36,693 bases of DNA from Gammaproteobacteria bacterium (lineage in GTDB: Bacteria; Pseudomonadota; Gammaproteobacteria; Diplorickettsiales; Diplorickettsiaceae). Location of the stretch: NCBI GenBank assembly GCA_013289115.1, contig JABDAQ010000007.1, positions 1 through 36,693 of the forward strand. The letters are read 5' to 3'. The position numbers were made by a program, and so were the translations under genes. The notes beneath the pieces are model-generated. The model was not told the origin of the DNA, made no database searches, and saw nothing but the letters and a program-made list of their open reading frames with translations. Below, piece by piece: positions 9,337 through 21,950 of the stretch (within the stretch, counting starts at the first letter, position 1; every line of letters starts with the position of its first letter).

Positions 9337-10426
9337 TAAGCAATTGCCTGCTTGGTTAGCGCTTTTAACCATTCCAGGATTAGGACCAAAAACCAGTTTA
9401 CGTTTGCTGCAAATATTACGGACACCGGAGCGTATTTTGTCGGCGTCTGTCGAACAATTGCATCACTTAAAACTAAAACCAAAATTAATTGCGGCTTTAA
9501 AAACTCCCAATTGGAAAACCGTAGAATCGTGTCTGGATTGGATGCAACAAAATGCTTATTCAATGATCACGTGGCAGGATCAAAGTTATCCCCAACAAAT
9601 GCGTGAAATATCAGCACCTCCCCTTGTTTTATTTGTAGCAGGTAATATACAACTCTTAGCGAGCACTCAGCTTGCTATGGTTGGCAGTCGAAATCCTTCT
9701 ATGGCAGGTAAAGAAAGTGCGTATCGCTTTGCCTATGAATTAGCGCAACGTGAATTCACCATCACCAGCGGATTAGCCCTAGGTATCGATGCGGCGAGTC
9801 ATCGCGGCACACTGGCCTGCGGCGGAAAAACTATCGCTGTGTTAGGCACAGGATTAAAACATATTTATCCTAAGCAGCATCAATCCTTAGCAGCAAAGAT
9901 TTTAGAACAAGGCGGTGCTATTATTTCAGAATTTTTACCCGATACAGTGGCTAAATCTACACATTTTCCACAACGCAATCGTATCATTAGCGGTTTGAGC
10001 CTAGGTGTATTTGTAATCGAGGCAGCTTTTCACAGTGGCTCACTGATAACTGCAAAAGCCGCGATAGAACAAAATCGCGAAGTATTCGCGATGCCAGGTT
10101 CGATTCACAACCCTATGGCTAAGGGCTGTCATGCTTTATTAAAACAAGGCGCAAAATTAGTTGAAACAATCGATGATATTTTGCAAGAACTGCCTATAAT
10201 TCGCAGACAGCAGACGAGCCTCTTCATGAAATCTGAACCTTGTTTACAACTCGAAGACCATGATAAAAAACTTGTAGAGTGTGTCGGATTCGAAGTGACA
10301 CCGATAGATACTATCATTGCGCGCAGTGGTCTAACGGTTGATCTCGTGTTAGCACGTCTTGTAATGCTGGAATTGCAAGGACATATACGATCGATTGCAG
10401 GTGGTTATATTAGGAGTCACAAATAA
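9329..10426 (+). CDS. dprA: DNA-processing protein DprA (Smf)
   Basis: DprA binds incoming single-stranded DNA during transformation and loads RecA. An N-terminal helix-hairpin-helix/SAM-like region ([19 protein letters not shown]) precedes the extended Rossmann fold: [68 protein letters not shown] and FAMPGSI. A C-terminal winged-helix DML1-like region (about residues 305-365) is present. Translation starts with GTG, overlapping ppa, and the gene ends 3 bp before topA, an adjacency seen in many proteobacteria. Its presence suggests a capacity for natural transformation, but no other competence gene lies here. Confidence 0.95.
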   Translation: MHDKQLPAWLALLTIPGLGPKTSLRLLQILRTPERILSASVEQLHHLKLKPKLIAALKTPNWKTVESCLDWMQQNAYSMITWQDQSYPQQMREISAPPLVLFVAGNIQLLASTQLAMVGSRNPSMAGKESAYRFAYELAQREFTITSGLALGIDAASHRGTLACGGKTIAVLGTGLKHIYPKQHQSLAAKILEQGGAIISEFLPDTVAKSTHFPQRNRIISGLSLGVFVIEAAFHSGSLITAKAAIEQNREVFAMPGSIHNPMAKGCHALLKQGAKLVETIDDILQELPIIRRQQTSLFMKSEPCLQLEDHDKKLVECVGFEVTPIDTIIARSGLTVDLVLARLVMLELQGHIRSIAGGYIRSHK

Positions 10427-10429
10427 AGT

Positions 10430-12712
10430 ATGAGTCAAAATCTTCTCATTGTAGAATCGCCCGCTAAAGCAAAAACAATTAAAAAATATCTAGGACATGG
10501 TTTTGAAGTACTCGCCTCTTACGGACATGTACGCGATCTTATTCCAAAAACAGGCGCTGTAGATCCAGATAATGATTTTGTTATGCACTATGCTCCGATT
10601 GAAAAAAACGCCAAGCATATGCAAAAAATTATCGGAATGCTTAAACAGATTGATACGATTTATCTAGCCACTGATCCTGATCGCGAAGGTGAAGCAATCG
10701 CTTGGCATATTCGCGAATTGCTAAAACAAAAAAGAGCTTTAAAGAAAAAATCAATACATCGTGTAGTTTTTCATGAAATTACACGTACGGCAGTCAATGA
10801 GGCGATGCAACATCCACGCGAGATCGCTATGAATTTAGTGCACGCGCAACAAGCACGCCGTGCTCTAGACTACCTAGTAGGCTTTACTCTGTCGCCATTG
10901 CTATGGAAAAAAGTACGACGCGGTTTATCTGCAGGGCGTGTACAAAGTCCTGCTTTACGCTTAATTGCAGAACGTGAACAAGAAATTGAATGTTTTTTAA
11001 CGCAAGAATATTGGAGCATTCACGCGCAATTACAAACACAAAAGCAAAATTTCTCAGCACGGCTTATCGAATACCAAGACGAAAAATTACAGCAATTCAG
11101 TATTATTAATCAAGAACAAGCTGAACAAATTCAACAAGACTTACTGCAACAAGCACAAGGCCGACTATTAGTAGTACGCGTCGAAAAGAAACAACGCAAA
11201 CGCAATCCTGCAGCACCTTTCACAACATCCACATTACAACAAGAAGCGGCACGCAAATTGGGTTTCACAGCGCAACGTACTATGCGTACTGCACAGCAAC
11301 TTTATGAAGGGATTGATGTTGGAGGCGGTTTATCTGGACTGATTACTTATATGCGTACGGATTCTGTGCATTTAGCTTCAGAAGCAATCACTGCAATTCG
11401 CGCTTGGATTGAACAACGTTATGGAACACGAAATAGACCTGAAAAACCACGTCAATTTCAGACTAAAAGTCGTACAGCACAAGAAGCACACGAAGCAATT
11501 CGCCCCACAGATATCACATTAGAACCAGAACAGATCAAAGCCTATCTGACACGAGAACAATATGAGCTATACGATCTCATTTGGAAACGCAGTATCGCTT
11601 CACAAATGATACATGCATTGATCGATACTGTTTCAATTGATTTTGGTTGTGGCTCTCATGCACGTTTTCGCAGCAATGGATCTACCATCGCAGATCCTGG
11701 ATTTATGCTGCTATACCAAGAAGATCAGGATGAGACTGTACAGGATGAAAATACAGAACGTTTGCCGGTGTTACACGAAGGTGAATTTGTGGATCTACAG
11801 GCTATTCATACACAGCAACATTTTACAGAACCTCCACCACGGTATACTGAAGCAAGTCTGATTAAAACCTTAGAAGAACATGGTATCGGCCGCCCTTCAA
11901 CGTACGTACCTATCATTTCTACTTTACAACAACGAGAATACGTAATACTCGAACAAAAACGCTTCAAGCTAACCGACGTTGGGCATATTGTTAACAAGTT
12001 TTTAACACAATATTTTAAACAATACGTTGATTATGATTTTACAGCGCGCTTAGAAGATCAATTAGATGATATTTCTTTAGGAGAAAAAAAATGGAAACCA
12101 CTACTCAAAGATTTTTGGGAACCTTTTAAAGCGCTCGTCATTGCGACAGAAGAAACAGTACAACGCAAGGACGTTACACAAGAACAATTAGAACAAGCTT
12201 GCCCAAAATGCGGAAAATCTTTATCTATACGCTTAGGCAAACGTGGACGATTTATTGGTTGCTCCGCGTATCCTGAATGTGATTACACATGTGCGCTGGG
12301 TTCGGAAACAGAAAGGCAAGTTGCTGAACCACAGATCATTCCCGATCGCACTTGCCCTAAATGCGACCATGCTTTACAAATTAAAACAGGTCGTTATGGA
12401 AAATTCATTGGTTGCACGCATTATCCAAAGTGCAAATACATAGAACCGCTGGAAAAACCGCAAGACACAAAAATCACCTGTCCAAGCTGTAGCTCAGGTA
12501 CATTATTAAAACGCAAATCACGGTTTGATAAAACTTTTTATTCCTGCTCCACGTATCCAAAATGCACGTATGCCGTGTGGAAAGAACCGCTCGATGAAGC
12601 CTGTCCACGCTGTGCTTGGCCTATCATAACACTTAAAATTACAAAACGCCGAGGCACAGAAAAAGTATGCCCTAGAAAAGAATGTGGTTACATAGAAGCC
12701 GTTTCTACTTAA
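10430..12712 (+). CDS. topA: DNA topoisomerase I (type IA)
   Basis: This 760-residue enzyme relaxes negative supercoils. The Toprim domain begins LLIVESPAKAKTIKKYLG and contains ATDPDREGEAIAWH. The active-site tyrosine lies in GLITYMRTDSVHL at about residue 310. The core ends near residue 580 and is followed by four Cys4 zinc-ribbon units: CPKCGKSL...CSAYPECDY, CPKCDHAL...CTHYPKCKY, CPSCSSG...CSTYPKCTY and CPRCAWP...CPRKECGY. The gene is 3 bp after dprA. Its TAA stop overlaps the stop of the convergent regulator gene by three bases within TTAA. Confidence 0.97.
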   Translation: MSQNLLIVESPAKAKTIKKYLGHGFEVLASYGHVRDLIPKTGAVDPDNDFVMHYAPIEKNAKHMQKIIGMLKQIDTIYLATDPDREGEAIAWHIRELLKQKRALKKKSIHRVVFHEITRTAVNEAMQHPREIAMNLVHAQQARRALDYLVGFTLSPLLWKKVRRGLSAGRVQSPALRLIAEREQEIECFLTQEYWSIHAQLQTQKQNFSARLIEYQDEKLQQFSIINQEQAEQIQQDLLQQAQGRLLVVRVEKKQRKRNPAAPFTTSTLQQEAARKLGFTAQRTMRTAQQLYEGIDVGGGLSGLITYMRTDSVHLASEAITAIRAWIEQRYGTRNRPEKPRQFQTKSRTAQEAHEAIRPTDITLEPEQIKAYLTREQYELYDLIWKRSIASQMIHALIDTVSIDFGCGSHARFRSNGSTIADPGFMLLYQEDQDETVQDENTERLPVLHEGEFVDLQAIHTQQHFTEPPPRYTEASLIKTLEEHGIGRPSTYVPIISTLQQREYVILEQKRFKLTDVGHIVNKFLTQYFKQYVDYDFTARLEDQLDDISLGEKKWKPLLKDFWEPFKALVIATEETVQRKDVTQEQLEQACPKCGKSLSIRLGKRGRFIGCSAYPECDYTCALGSETERQVAEPQIIPDRTCPKCDHALQIKTGRYGKFIGCTHYPKCKYIEPLEKPQDTKITCPSCSSGTLLKRKSRFDKTFYSCSTYPKCTYAVWKEPLDEACPRCAWPIITLKITKRRGTEKVCPRKECGYIEAVST

Positions 12713-13359
12713 TCAATAGCTGCTTTGCGTCTAACCCATAGAACAGGCGCTACACTATAAACTTTAAGATCATTCAAGCTATCTGGAACAGATGTATTAC
12801 TATTATGCAAATTATAACGATTCTTCTGCATACCCAAAGCTAAAAGACCAAATAAGATAAATCCTTCAATTGTTTTTACAATGCAAGGTTTCCCTAACGC
12901 TTTATTAATATTTTTCTCGTGAATCCACCGTCCTGCAATATAATCACCTGGAAGAAAACAAGGCAACATCCTATCATCTACAACACAATAATCGACTGCA
13001 TCTGGATTAAGTTGATGAAAAAAATCCAGCTCTTGTGGAATTAATTTTTCATCAGATACTAAAACATTTAGAACAGAGGTGCCGAGCAACCCAATAGGAC
13101 TACGGCCAATCCCATACAGCAACCACTCAACACTTAATTGCACGCCTCTTTTTTGAAAAACCGCAACCAGTTTTCTAGCACCTTTTTCAGTCAGTCCACC
13201 ATAACGACCTTGCTCCCAATTCCTTAATGTATCTGCTGGAATATCGCTCATCACACTGAATTGTGGTCTGGAAAGCCCAAGATGTCTGCGTCGTAATTGG
13301 CGGACTCGCTCTGCTCTCTCTTGAACTAGATTTGTATCCTCATGTCCTTTATCTGTCAT
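12709..13359 (-). CDS. XRE-type HTH regulator with an S24/LexA-like C-terminal domain
   Basis: The protein has an N-terminal helix-turn-helix (about residues 12-62, with LRRRHLGLSRPQFSVMSDIP and then ADTLRNWEQGRYGGLTEKG) and a C-terminal part that resembles phage CI/LexA-like S24 folds (VVDDRMLPCFLPGDYIAGRW). In active S24 peptidases the position before Met in D-S-M-x-P is the catalytic serine; here it is Arg, so self-cleavage is unlikely. I start at the ATG at 13359 (216 residues), with a weak AAGA upstream; ATG 13389 is the alternative. The longest frame, from a GTG at 13605, would add hydrophobic, non-homologous residues and run into the neighbouring gene. It is divergent from the LuxR-type gene and convergent with topA. 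DNA targets are unknown. Confidence 0.75.
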   Translation of the reverse strand: MTDKGHEDTNLVQERAERVRQLRRRHLGLSRPQFSVMSDIPADTLRNWEQGRYGGLTEKGARKLVAVFQKRGVQLSVEWLLYGIGRSPIGLLGTSVLNVLVSDEKLIPQELDFFHQLNPDAVDYCVVDDRMLPCFLPGDYIAGRWIHEKNINKALGKPCIVKTIEGFILFGLLALGMQKNRYNLHNSNTSVPDSLNDLKVYSVAPVLWVRRKAAID

Positions 13360-13561
13360 AAATATTCTTGCCGTTGATAATTCTTGCATTAATTCAATAA
13401 ATGATTGATAATAGCAGTCCTGTTTTGGGACGATAGCAATCAAAACTGATATAAATAAAAATCGACTCGTTCTGCCTTCCTTTTGACAAAGATTAGGAGG
13501 ACCAGGAGTGTAGCAAATCAGTTTTTTCTTGTCACTGTAATAAAAACGATAAAAGACTCTT
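13360..13561. promoter_or_regulatory. Divergent intergenic region between the XRE and LuxR-type genes
   Basis: This 202-bp spacer must hold both promoters. A perfect TTGACA (13483-13488) and a TTGTCA (13529-13534) occur on the + strand, but neither has a good -10 at 16-18 bp. A small inverted repeat GTCC...GGAC lies near 13420-13434. I could not define an operator with confidence. The upstream part of the long minus-strand frame that crosses this region does not look coding. Confidence 0.3.
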
Positions 13562-13954
13562 ATGGCAAATAAACTACGGAAAAAAAAGAAATCAGCAACG
13601 CTCACTTTATTAGCAAAATTGGGGAATAGACATCCAAAACCTCAGCAGATCGAATTATTAGAAACCCTCGTGTTCACGATACCATTACAACAGCATCTTA
13701 TTTTTCATAAGAAATTAACCGCTCGAGAATTAAGCTGCTTACTTTTAGCGGCAAAAGGAAAAACAATAGAAGAATGCGCGAAATTATTAATCGTAAAAAG
13801 TTCAACCATAAAAACGTGGCGTACCAATATTTTACGTAAATTAAAATGTGGTTCTATGGCACAGGCTATTTTCATAGGTATTCATTATGGTTACGTAACT
13901 GCACCCTTATTGTCGAACGAAGCATCACATCAAAATCAGGAGTTTTCTATCTAA
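13562..13954 (+). CDS. Stand-alone LuxR-type helix-turn-helix protein
   Basis: This 130-residue protein has a basic N-terminus (MANKLRKKKKSA) and a LuxR/GerE-type DNA-binding domain at about residues 50-108. LTARELSCLLLAAKGKT, then IEECAKLL, STIKTWRTNILRKLK and the terminal helix match the family's four helices, including the usual Glu in the first helix. There is no receiver or acyl-homoserine-lactone domain, so it is an orphan regulator whose input is unknown. It starts at ATG with no strong ribosome binding site, is divergent from the XRE/S24-like gene and ends 19 bp before the convergent wzt. Confidence 0.75.
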   Translation: MANKLRKKKKSATLTLLAKLGNRHPKPQQIELLETLVFTIPLQQHLIFHKKLTARELSCLLLAAKGKTIEECAKLLIVKSSTIKTWRTNILRKLKCGSMAQAIFIGIHYGYVTAPLLSNEASHQNQEFSI

Positions 13955-13973
13955 AATGAGTTATGTTTATTTA

Positions 13974-14720
13974 TTAACTACAGGCCTCATAATGCGCCAA
14001 AGCTTCTTGAACTGGACCAAAATAACGCAGTTGCCCCCGCTCCATAAAAATAGCTTTGTTACAAAATTGTTTAATAGTCTCTGTAGAATGCGAAGCCAAC
14101 ACCATGATACTACACTGATTCACAAAATTACTCAGACGCATCTGCGCTTTCTTCATAAATCCTTGATCGCCTGCGCCAATCAATTCATCCATTAATAAGA
14201 TCTCTGGTTTAAAACAAGTAGCGACAGCAAATGATAATCGCAATTGCATACCCGAAGAATAGGTACGTACAGGCATCGATAAATAGCTACCGAGCTCACT
14301 AAACTGTGCAATATCATCTATCTTTAGATGAATTTGTTCACGAGTCAACCCAAGCAATAATCCTTGAATAACAATATTTTCATACCCTGTTGATTCAAGA
14401 TTACTACCCAGACCTAAGCTCAATAAAGTGGAAATCTTCCCTGAACTGATAACTGTCCCCTGTATTGGTTCATAAATTTGTCCTAAGACACGTAACAATG
14501 TACTTTTCCCTGCACCATTGTGACCAATCAGACCCACACGATCACCGTGCGTTAACTCAAAAGAAACATTATCCAAAGCTCTGATTGTCACACGATTGCG
14601 TTTACTCTTGCCTAAAGTACACGCTGTGGTTAACTGCAAGACACATTGCCTGAATGAGCGTGCTGTTATACTGTAAATTGGAAAATCTACTGAAACAGAA
14701 TTAAGTTTTAAAAATACCAT
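13974..14720 (-). CDS. wzt: ABC polysaccharide/O-antigen exporter, ATP-binding protein
   Basis: This 248-residue ATPase is of the Wzt/KpsT/TagH type, driving export of undecaprenyl-linked or lipid-linked glycan across the inner membrane. It has Walker A GHNGAGKST, signature YSSGMQLRL and Walker B ILLMDELIGAGD, the last having the DE-x-IGAGD shape specific to this export family. The H-loop is in LASHS. It lacks the C-terminal carbohydrate-binding domain found in long Wzt proteins, so it is of the short KpsT-like form. It lies 6 bp after the permease gene wzm. Confidence 0.92.
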   Translation of the reverse strand: MVFLKLNSVSVDFPIYSITARSFRQCVLQLTTACTLGKSKRNRVTIRALDNVSFELTHGDRVGLIGHNGAGKSTLLRVLGQIYEPIQGTVISSGKISTLLSLGLGSNLESTGYENIVIQGLLLGLTREQIHLKIDDIAQFSELGSYLSMPVRTYSSGMQLRLSFAVATCFKPEILLMDELIGAGDQGFMKKAQMRLSNFVNQCSIMVLASHSTETIKQFCNKAIFMERGQLRYFGPVQEALAHYEACS

Positions 14721-14726
14721 AGATAT

Positions 14727-18032
<3,306 letters not shown>

Positions 18033-18036
<4 letters not shown>

Positions 18037-18866
18037 ACGGGTAAGACACTGTTTAAGATCTCTGTAGCCAAGTGTCGCGCGTAATTCAATTCAGTTAATA
18101 ATTCTGGAAATTCAGGAATATTATCATCACGCTCGATCATGGTAGAAACAAATCCAAAATGCCGTACAGCTTCTTGATAAAGCTGCCATACAGGATCGAC
18201 AATAGAGGCATCGTGCGTATCAATAATGTAATTATCACAGCGCTCATGCCCTGCTAAATGAAATTGACGCACGCGCGCTTTGGGCAAACTATGTAAATAA
18301 AGATAAGGATCGAAACCATGGTTCACAGAATTAACATAAATATTATTTATATCAAGTAATATCAAACAATCAGCTTCCTGCGCCAGCGCCGCTAAAAAAT
18401 CCCACTCGGTATATTCAGACTCTTTATAAGTAACATAACTCGAGACATTCTCTAATAAAATTTGCCGGCCTAAAAAATCTTGAACATAACGTACACGCGC
18501 CACTACATGATCCAGCGCCTGTTGTGTAAACGGCACTGGCAATAAATCGTGCATGTTAAATCCATCGACCCCTGTCCAACATACATGATCAGAAATCCAA
18601 GCCGGTTGAATTTGTTGCGCTAATCGCTTCACTTGATTCAAGTAAACACGATTGAGTGGATCACTGCCTGCGATTGATAAAGCTACGCCATGCATCACGA
18701 CAGGATAATATTCACGAATACGTTTTAAATAATGAAGACGCCTACCTGGCGTTAAATAGTCTTCGGTTAAAGCTTCAAACCAATCGACTGCGGGATGATG
18801 TTCTAAAATAAACGCATAATGCTTAGCGCGCAAACCAAGGCCATAACCTAAATAATCAGAATTCAT
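18033..18866 (-). CDS. bufB: MNIO (DUF692) enzyme, BufB/HvfB-like peptide-modifying iron oxidase
   Basis: This 277-residue TIM-barrel protein belongs to the multinuclear non-heme iron-dependent oxidases, which modify cysteines in precursor peptides, for example to thiooxazole or oxazolone groups. Conserved blocks are GYGLGLRAKHY, WFEALTEDYL, VMHGVALSIAGSDP (His59), SDHVCW (His94), LLENVSSY (Glu139), LDINNIYVNSVNHGFDP (Asp172, His183), FHLAGHE (His203, His207), DTHD (Asp216, His218) and MIERDDN (Glu245), so the expected iron ligands all appear present. It lies 129 bp after the Cys/His-rich precursor, with a terminator in between, and overlaps bufC by 4 bp. Confidence 0.88.
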
Positions 18867-18933
18867 AATAATTCACAGCAACCATTCTAAAACGACCCTG
18901 CTTGTATTATTCCTTGATGTGCTTTTAGATCAC

Positions 18934-18965
18934 AAAAAATAAAGCCAGGGGCACAACCTGGCTTT
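18934..18965 (-). terminator. Rho-independent terminator between the precursor gene and the MNIO genes
   Basis: On the minus strand AAAGCCAGG, a 7-base loop and CCTGGCTTT form a perfect 9-bp stem (18965-18941), followed after one A by TTTTTT (18939-18934). It lies 30 bp behind the precursor stop codon. Placed between a precursor gene and its modifying enzymes, it may work as an attenuator that makes precursor mRNA far more abundant than enzyme mRNA. No equivalent T run exists on the + strand. Confidence 0.85.
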
Positions 18966-18995
18966 ACTTGCTGAAAAAAACAATCTGATTAAAGC

Positions 18996-19295
18996 TTAAC
19001 TAGCGTTTGGCAGATCATTTCCTTGTTCGCTATTTGTGTTGGGTTCAGCAACTTTCTTAGCGATGCGATGATGGTGACGGCGATGATGCTTACGATGATG
19101 ACGATGATGCGTCACTTCTTTGCAACCGCTGTGACCCTTGCAAGAAGATGCCCCTTTGCACGAGGTTACAGGAGCAGCGTCACAAGAACTTGTAGCAACA
19201 GGGACAGGTGTTGCGCACGGTTCTGTGCTGCTCGAACAGCCTGCCACAAACAAAGCAGCAGCAGCGGCAGCAATAACTAGACCAGTCTTCTTCAT
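18996..19295 (-). CDS. Cys- and His-rich lipoprotein, bufferin-like precursor peptide
   Basis: With the ATG at 19295 the product has 99 residues. MKKTG and an Ala-rich hydrophobic run end in the lipobox VAGC (Cys20), followed by Ser at +2, which predicts an outer-membrane lipoprotein. Six cysteines occur (20, 27, 38, 46, 52, 58); the last three lie in CKGASSCKGHSGCK, which resembles the CKG repeats of the BufA2-type bufferin precursors. Residues 63-76 are mostly His and Arg (nine His). The position directly upstream of an MNIO and DUF2063 pair supports a precursor role; its modified cysteines would bind copper in the periplasm. AGGGG precedes the start; an in-frame ATG two codons earlier (19301) is equally well placed. 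An alternative is an unmodified metal-binding lipoprotein. The 143 bp upstream (19296-19438) must contain its promoter, which I could not define. Confidence 0.75.
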   Translation of the reverse strand: MKKTGLVIAAAAAALFVAGCSSSTEPCATPVPVATSSCDAAPVTSCKGASSCKGHSGCKEVTHHRHHRKHHRRHHHRIAKKVAEPNTNSEQGNDLPNAS

Positions 19296-19438
19296 GATCA
19301 TTGATCCCCTTTGATGAATAGATTTAAGAAAAATTTTTCTGTTGTCGAACCAGTGCAACACCAAAACAGTGCCACTGACAACAGTTACTTTTTAACATAA
19401 TTAACTCAGAATGCAAGTTTTTTTAACAAGCAAACACA

Positions 19439-20470
19439 TCAAGTCATTGAATAAACACGATAACACAGTCTATGCACGAACCAGGAATACATAATAAAAC
19501 TAAAGAAAAAACCAACAAACAAAATGTATTCAGAAATTTTCAGGTAATAACCCATAAGACCCACAGCAGAAAAACATAAATCGATCATGACCATGAGTCC
19601 GATGATTTGTTGTACAGAAAACCCTAAATCAAGGAACAAATAATGTAAATGTCTGCGATCAGGTGCACAAACTGAGCGACCTTGCCAAAATCGATGGATG
19701 ATAATTCGCGTCGTATCAAACAAAGGCAAAGCCATAATCCACAACATGGTCACCGGTGTAATCGTGGTCGTCTGCGACAGATCAATCAAAAACCAAACCA
19801 AAGCAAAGCCCAACAACATACTGCCCGCATCGCCCATAAACACCTGCGCGCAACGTACAAACGGCGAACGAAGATTAAAGCATAAAAAAGCAGACAAACT
19901 AGCCATCAAGACAGATAAAATAACCGCAGCAGACGTTTGTTGTGTATGCCATGCCAAAATAACCAAACATAGCAATTGCATCAAAACCAATGTACCGGCA
20001 AGTCCATCGATACCATCCATCATATTAACGGCATTAATAGTGCCAAGCACAGCAATGACCGTAACGAACAAGCTCCAATGGCCCAAAATAAAACGATGAT
20101 GGGGAATCAATGCACCGAAATGATGCAAAGCAACACCTCCCCAAAAAACCATTAATAAAGCTGCTAATAGTTGCGCCAAAAATCGTGCACGCGGCGATAG
20201 CTCCTGAAAGTCATCCAATAACCCAGTAAATACCAACAAAACTGAAGCGGCGATAAAACTACGATACGGCTGCAAAGAAATAGGCAGTGTTAACAAGCCA
20301 GATAAAAATCCAAGAAAAATGGCCAGTCCACCAATAACAGGCACTCGTCCTTCGTGTTGTTTACGTTCAGAAGGCGCATCCACCAAACCGATACGCACTG
20401 CTAATGATTTCAATAATAAAATGCAAAGAACAGTTGTAGAAAATGCGATGAGATAAGGTAATATATTCAC
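19439..20470 (-). CDS. wecA: Undecaprenyl-phosphate GlcNAc-1-phosphate transferase WecA-like
   Basis: This 343-residue polytopic protein has about eleven membrane segments and transfers a sugar-1-phosphate (usually GlcNAc) to undecaprenyl phosphate, starting O-antigen or related glycan synthesis. Motifs of the family are VDAPSERKQHEGRVPVIGGL near the N-terminus, GLLDDFQE (Mg-binding Asp pair), NAVNMMDGIDGLAG, FMGDAGSMLLGF and the cytosolic loop CAPDRRHLHY. MraY is less likely because the motifs and the His-rich last loop are of the WecA type. Its start lies only about 20-40 bp from the divergent hypothetical gene. The GlcNAc specificity is inferred. Confidence 0.88.
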   Translation of the reverse strand: MNILPYLIAFSTTVLCILLLKSLAVRIGLVDAPSERKQHEGRVPVIGGLAIFLGFLSGLLTLPISLQPYRSFIAASVLLVFTGLLDDFQELSPRARFLAQLLAALLMVFWGGVALHHFGALIPHHRFILGHWSLFVTVIAVLGTINAVNMMDGIDGLAGTLVLMQLLCLVILAWHTQQTSAAVILSVLMASLSAFLCFNLRSPFVRCAQVFMGDAGSMLLGFALVWFLIDLSQTTTITPVTMLWIMALPLFDTTRIIIHRFWQGRSVCAPDRRHLHYLFLDLGFSVQQIIGLMVMIDLCFSAVGLMGYYLKISEYILFVGFFFSFIMYSWFVHRLCYRVYSMT

Positions 20471-20508
20471 TGTTTTATCCGTACAGTCTGATGAAGGTAT
20501 TTTATCAT

Positions 20509-21867
20509 ATGAACAAGATTCAAACAGAATTTATCAATACCGTAATACTTGGTAATCCAGACAGTGAGACTCATTCAAATAAATTAATGCGGTTATTAGG
20601 TGAAATACCGATAGAGGATTTACGCAACATTTTTCAGAGTCAACCAACCGTAATAAAAGAAAGTGCCACACCTCATTTGTTTACTCACTTGATCCTGAAG
20701 TGTTCATTGGAAGTAGTTGAATCCGTTATTAAAAAATTAAATATATCTTTTACTCAGCTCTTCAATAATCTCGCAGTAGAGATACTGTGTTGCACATTTA
20801 GCAATATATTTGAATTAAAAAAGAAACTAGAACCTGTTGTCTTGGCGTTTCAATGGATTATGTCTGATGATAGTCTTGCCTTTTATTCAATTAATTATTT
20901 GGAAAAAGAAGAAAACGTCAAGAACAGAAATGTTGAAATGATTAAAGATTTTCTATGGTTTTTATTTGATAAAAACACAGTTTTTGCTAAAGAACCTGGA
21001 AAACAAAGGCTGTTCAGCAAACATTGTGAAAAGTGCAATAGTGGCATGAAATCAGAGATACCATTTTTCAGAGAACTACTAACACGCGTCATGCTACGTC
21101 TCCTTGAGAAAAAAACAATAATAGGCAATGATTGTAATGCTGATCTCATAAATCTTATAGATAAAACATCAGCGGAAAATTTATCTATTATTTTTAGCTG
21201 CCAAAAAACGTATAAAATAGATTCATATGAAACTTATTTACTCAATCACTTCGCTCAAAATCTTTCAAAAGCTAAAAATCTTTCACAAAGAGAGACCTTT
21301 TATTTTTTACTAAACAAAATAATCACATCTTTGAATTTTTCCTGTATGTTTGACACACCTGTCTTCGATTCTACTGATCAAACGTTATTAAACCTCATAC
21401 TCGGTCAAGAATTCTCAGAAAAATATCCAAGCACTGCTTCCTCCCTATTCAAAAGCTTACTAGTTCCTCTTCATCCGTTTCTTTTGGATAACGTAATGAC
21501 GTATTTACAAGAACAAGTTGTAAAAAAGACAGGGAACGTTTCATTAGATTTTAAAAAATTCTTTGTAAATTATTTACTAGGCCAAATTGATACACAAAGT
21601 AGGGAAGGAAATTTAGAAAATCGACTCCAGGAAATTAAGGTATTCATAAAAACTCATTTTCTACAAGAAATGAATGAATATCAGAAAAATAACAATGAGA
21701 ACTACTTCCGTGAAGCGCACAAAATGATATCAAATATTCCTCATGCGCGTAAAAAATATAGAAAACTTGCAGGAGAGGCAGATAGGAAACAAGGCCCAAT
21801 TTACTGCCCTCTCCCCGAACCAATAGCTTATAAAGGGGAAAAATTGTTAATAAGGATTCTAAACTGA
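20509..21867 (+). CDS. Unrecognised A+T-rich helical-repeat protein (probable N-terminal half of a split gene)
   Basis: I do not recognise this roughly 452-residue protein. It has no signal peptide or clear membrane segment and is predicted all-helical. Two segments share a pattern: IPIEDLRNIFQSQ with LFTHLILKCSLEVVESVIKKL near residues 33-78, and LINLIDKTSAENLSIIFSCQ with YLLNHFAQNL near 212-254. The same pattern returns twice in the next gene, suggesting an alpha-solenoid. The ATG at 20509 has AAGG 11 bp upstream; an ATG at 20491 is the alternative. The frame ends at a TGA at 21865, while the next frame is already open and homologous there, so the two are probably one broken gene. Base composition is visibly more A+T-rich than wecA. 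An effector-like or host-interaction role is possible but unproven. Confidence 0.6.
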   Translation: MNKIQTEFINTVILGNPDSETHSNKLMRLLGEIPIEDLRNIFQSQPTVIKESATPHLFTHLILKCSLEVVESVIKKLNISFTQLFNNLAVEILCCTFSNIFELKKKLEPVVLAFQWIMSDDSLAFYSINYLEKEENVKNRNVEMIKDFLWFLFDKNTVFAKEPGKQRLFSKHCEKCNSGMKSEIPFFRELLTRVMLRLLEKKTIIGNDCNADLINLIDKTSAENLSIIFSCQKTYKIDSYETYLLNHFAQNLSKAKNLSQRETFYFLLNKIITSLNFSCMFDTPVFDSTDQTLLNLILGQEFSEKYPSTASSLFKSLLVPLHPFLLDNVMTYLQEQVVKKTGNVSLDFKKFFVNYLLGQIDTQSREGNLENRLQEIKVFIKTHFLQEMNEYQKNNNENYFREAHKMISNIPHARKKYRKLAGEADRKQGPIYCPLPEPIAYKGEKLLIRILN

Positions 21868-21950
21868 GTGAAGTTTTTGTAACAATCGCGAACATTTATG
21901 ACAATGTAGTAAAGTTCAAGTGTGTTTCTTATATAGATGCTTATCAGGAA

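Noticed and set aside
13360-13605. GTG-started N-terminal extension of the XRE regulator
   Set aside because: It would overlap the divergent LuxR-type gene by 44 bp and adds residues unlike any HTH protein.
13956-14195. + strand frame after the LuxR-type gene
   Set aside because: It lies inside wzt on the other strand and has no family features.
19023-19280. Open + strand frame with many Met and Thr codons
   Set aside because: It is the antisense of the His-rich and Cys-rich part of the bufferin-like precursor; repeated GATGATG arises from the His codons.
19365-19440. PmrA-type box (TTAA repeats) upstream of the bufferin-like precursor
   Set aside because: The TTAA-N5-TTAA spacing does not fit the described TTAA-N7-TTAA arrangement.
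21831-21867. Programmed -1 ribosomal frameshift between the two repeat-protein frames
   Set aside because: No heptamer of the X-XXY-YYZ type is aligned with the first frame, so an ordinary indel is the simpler explanation.
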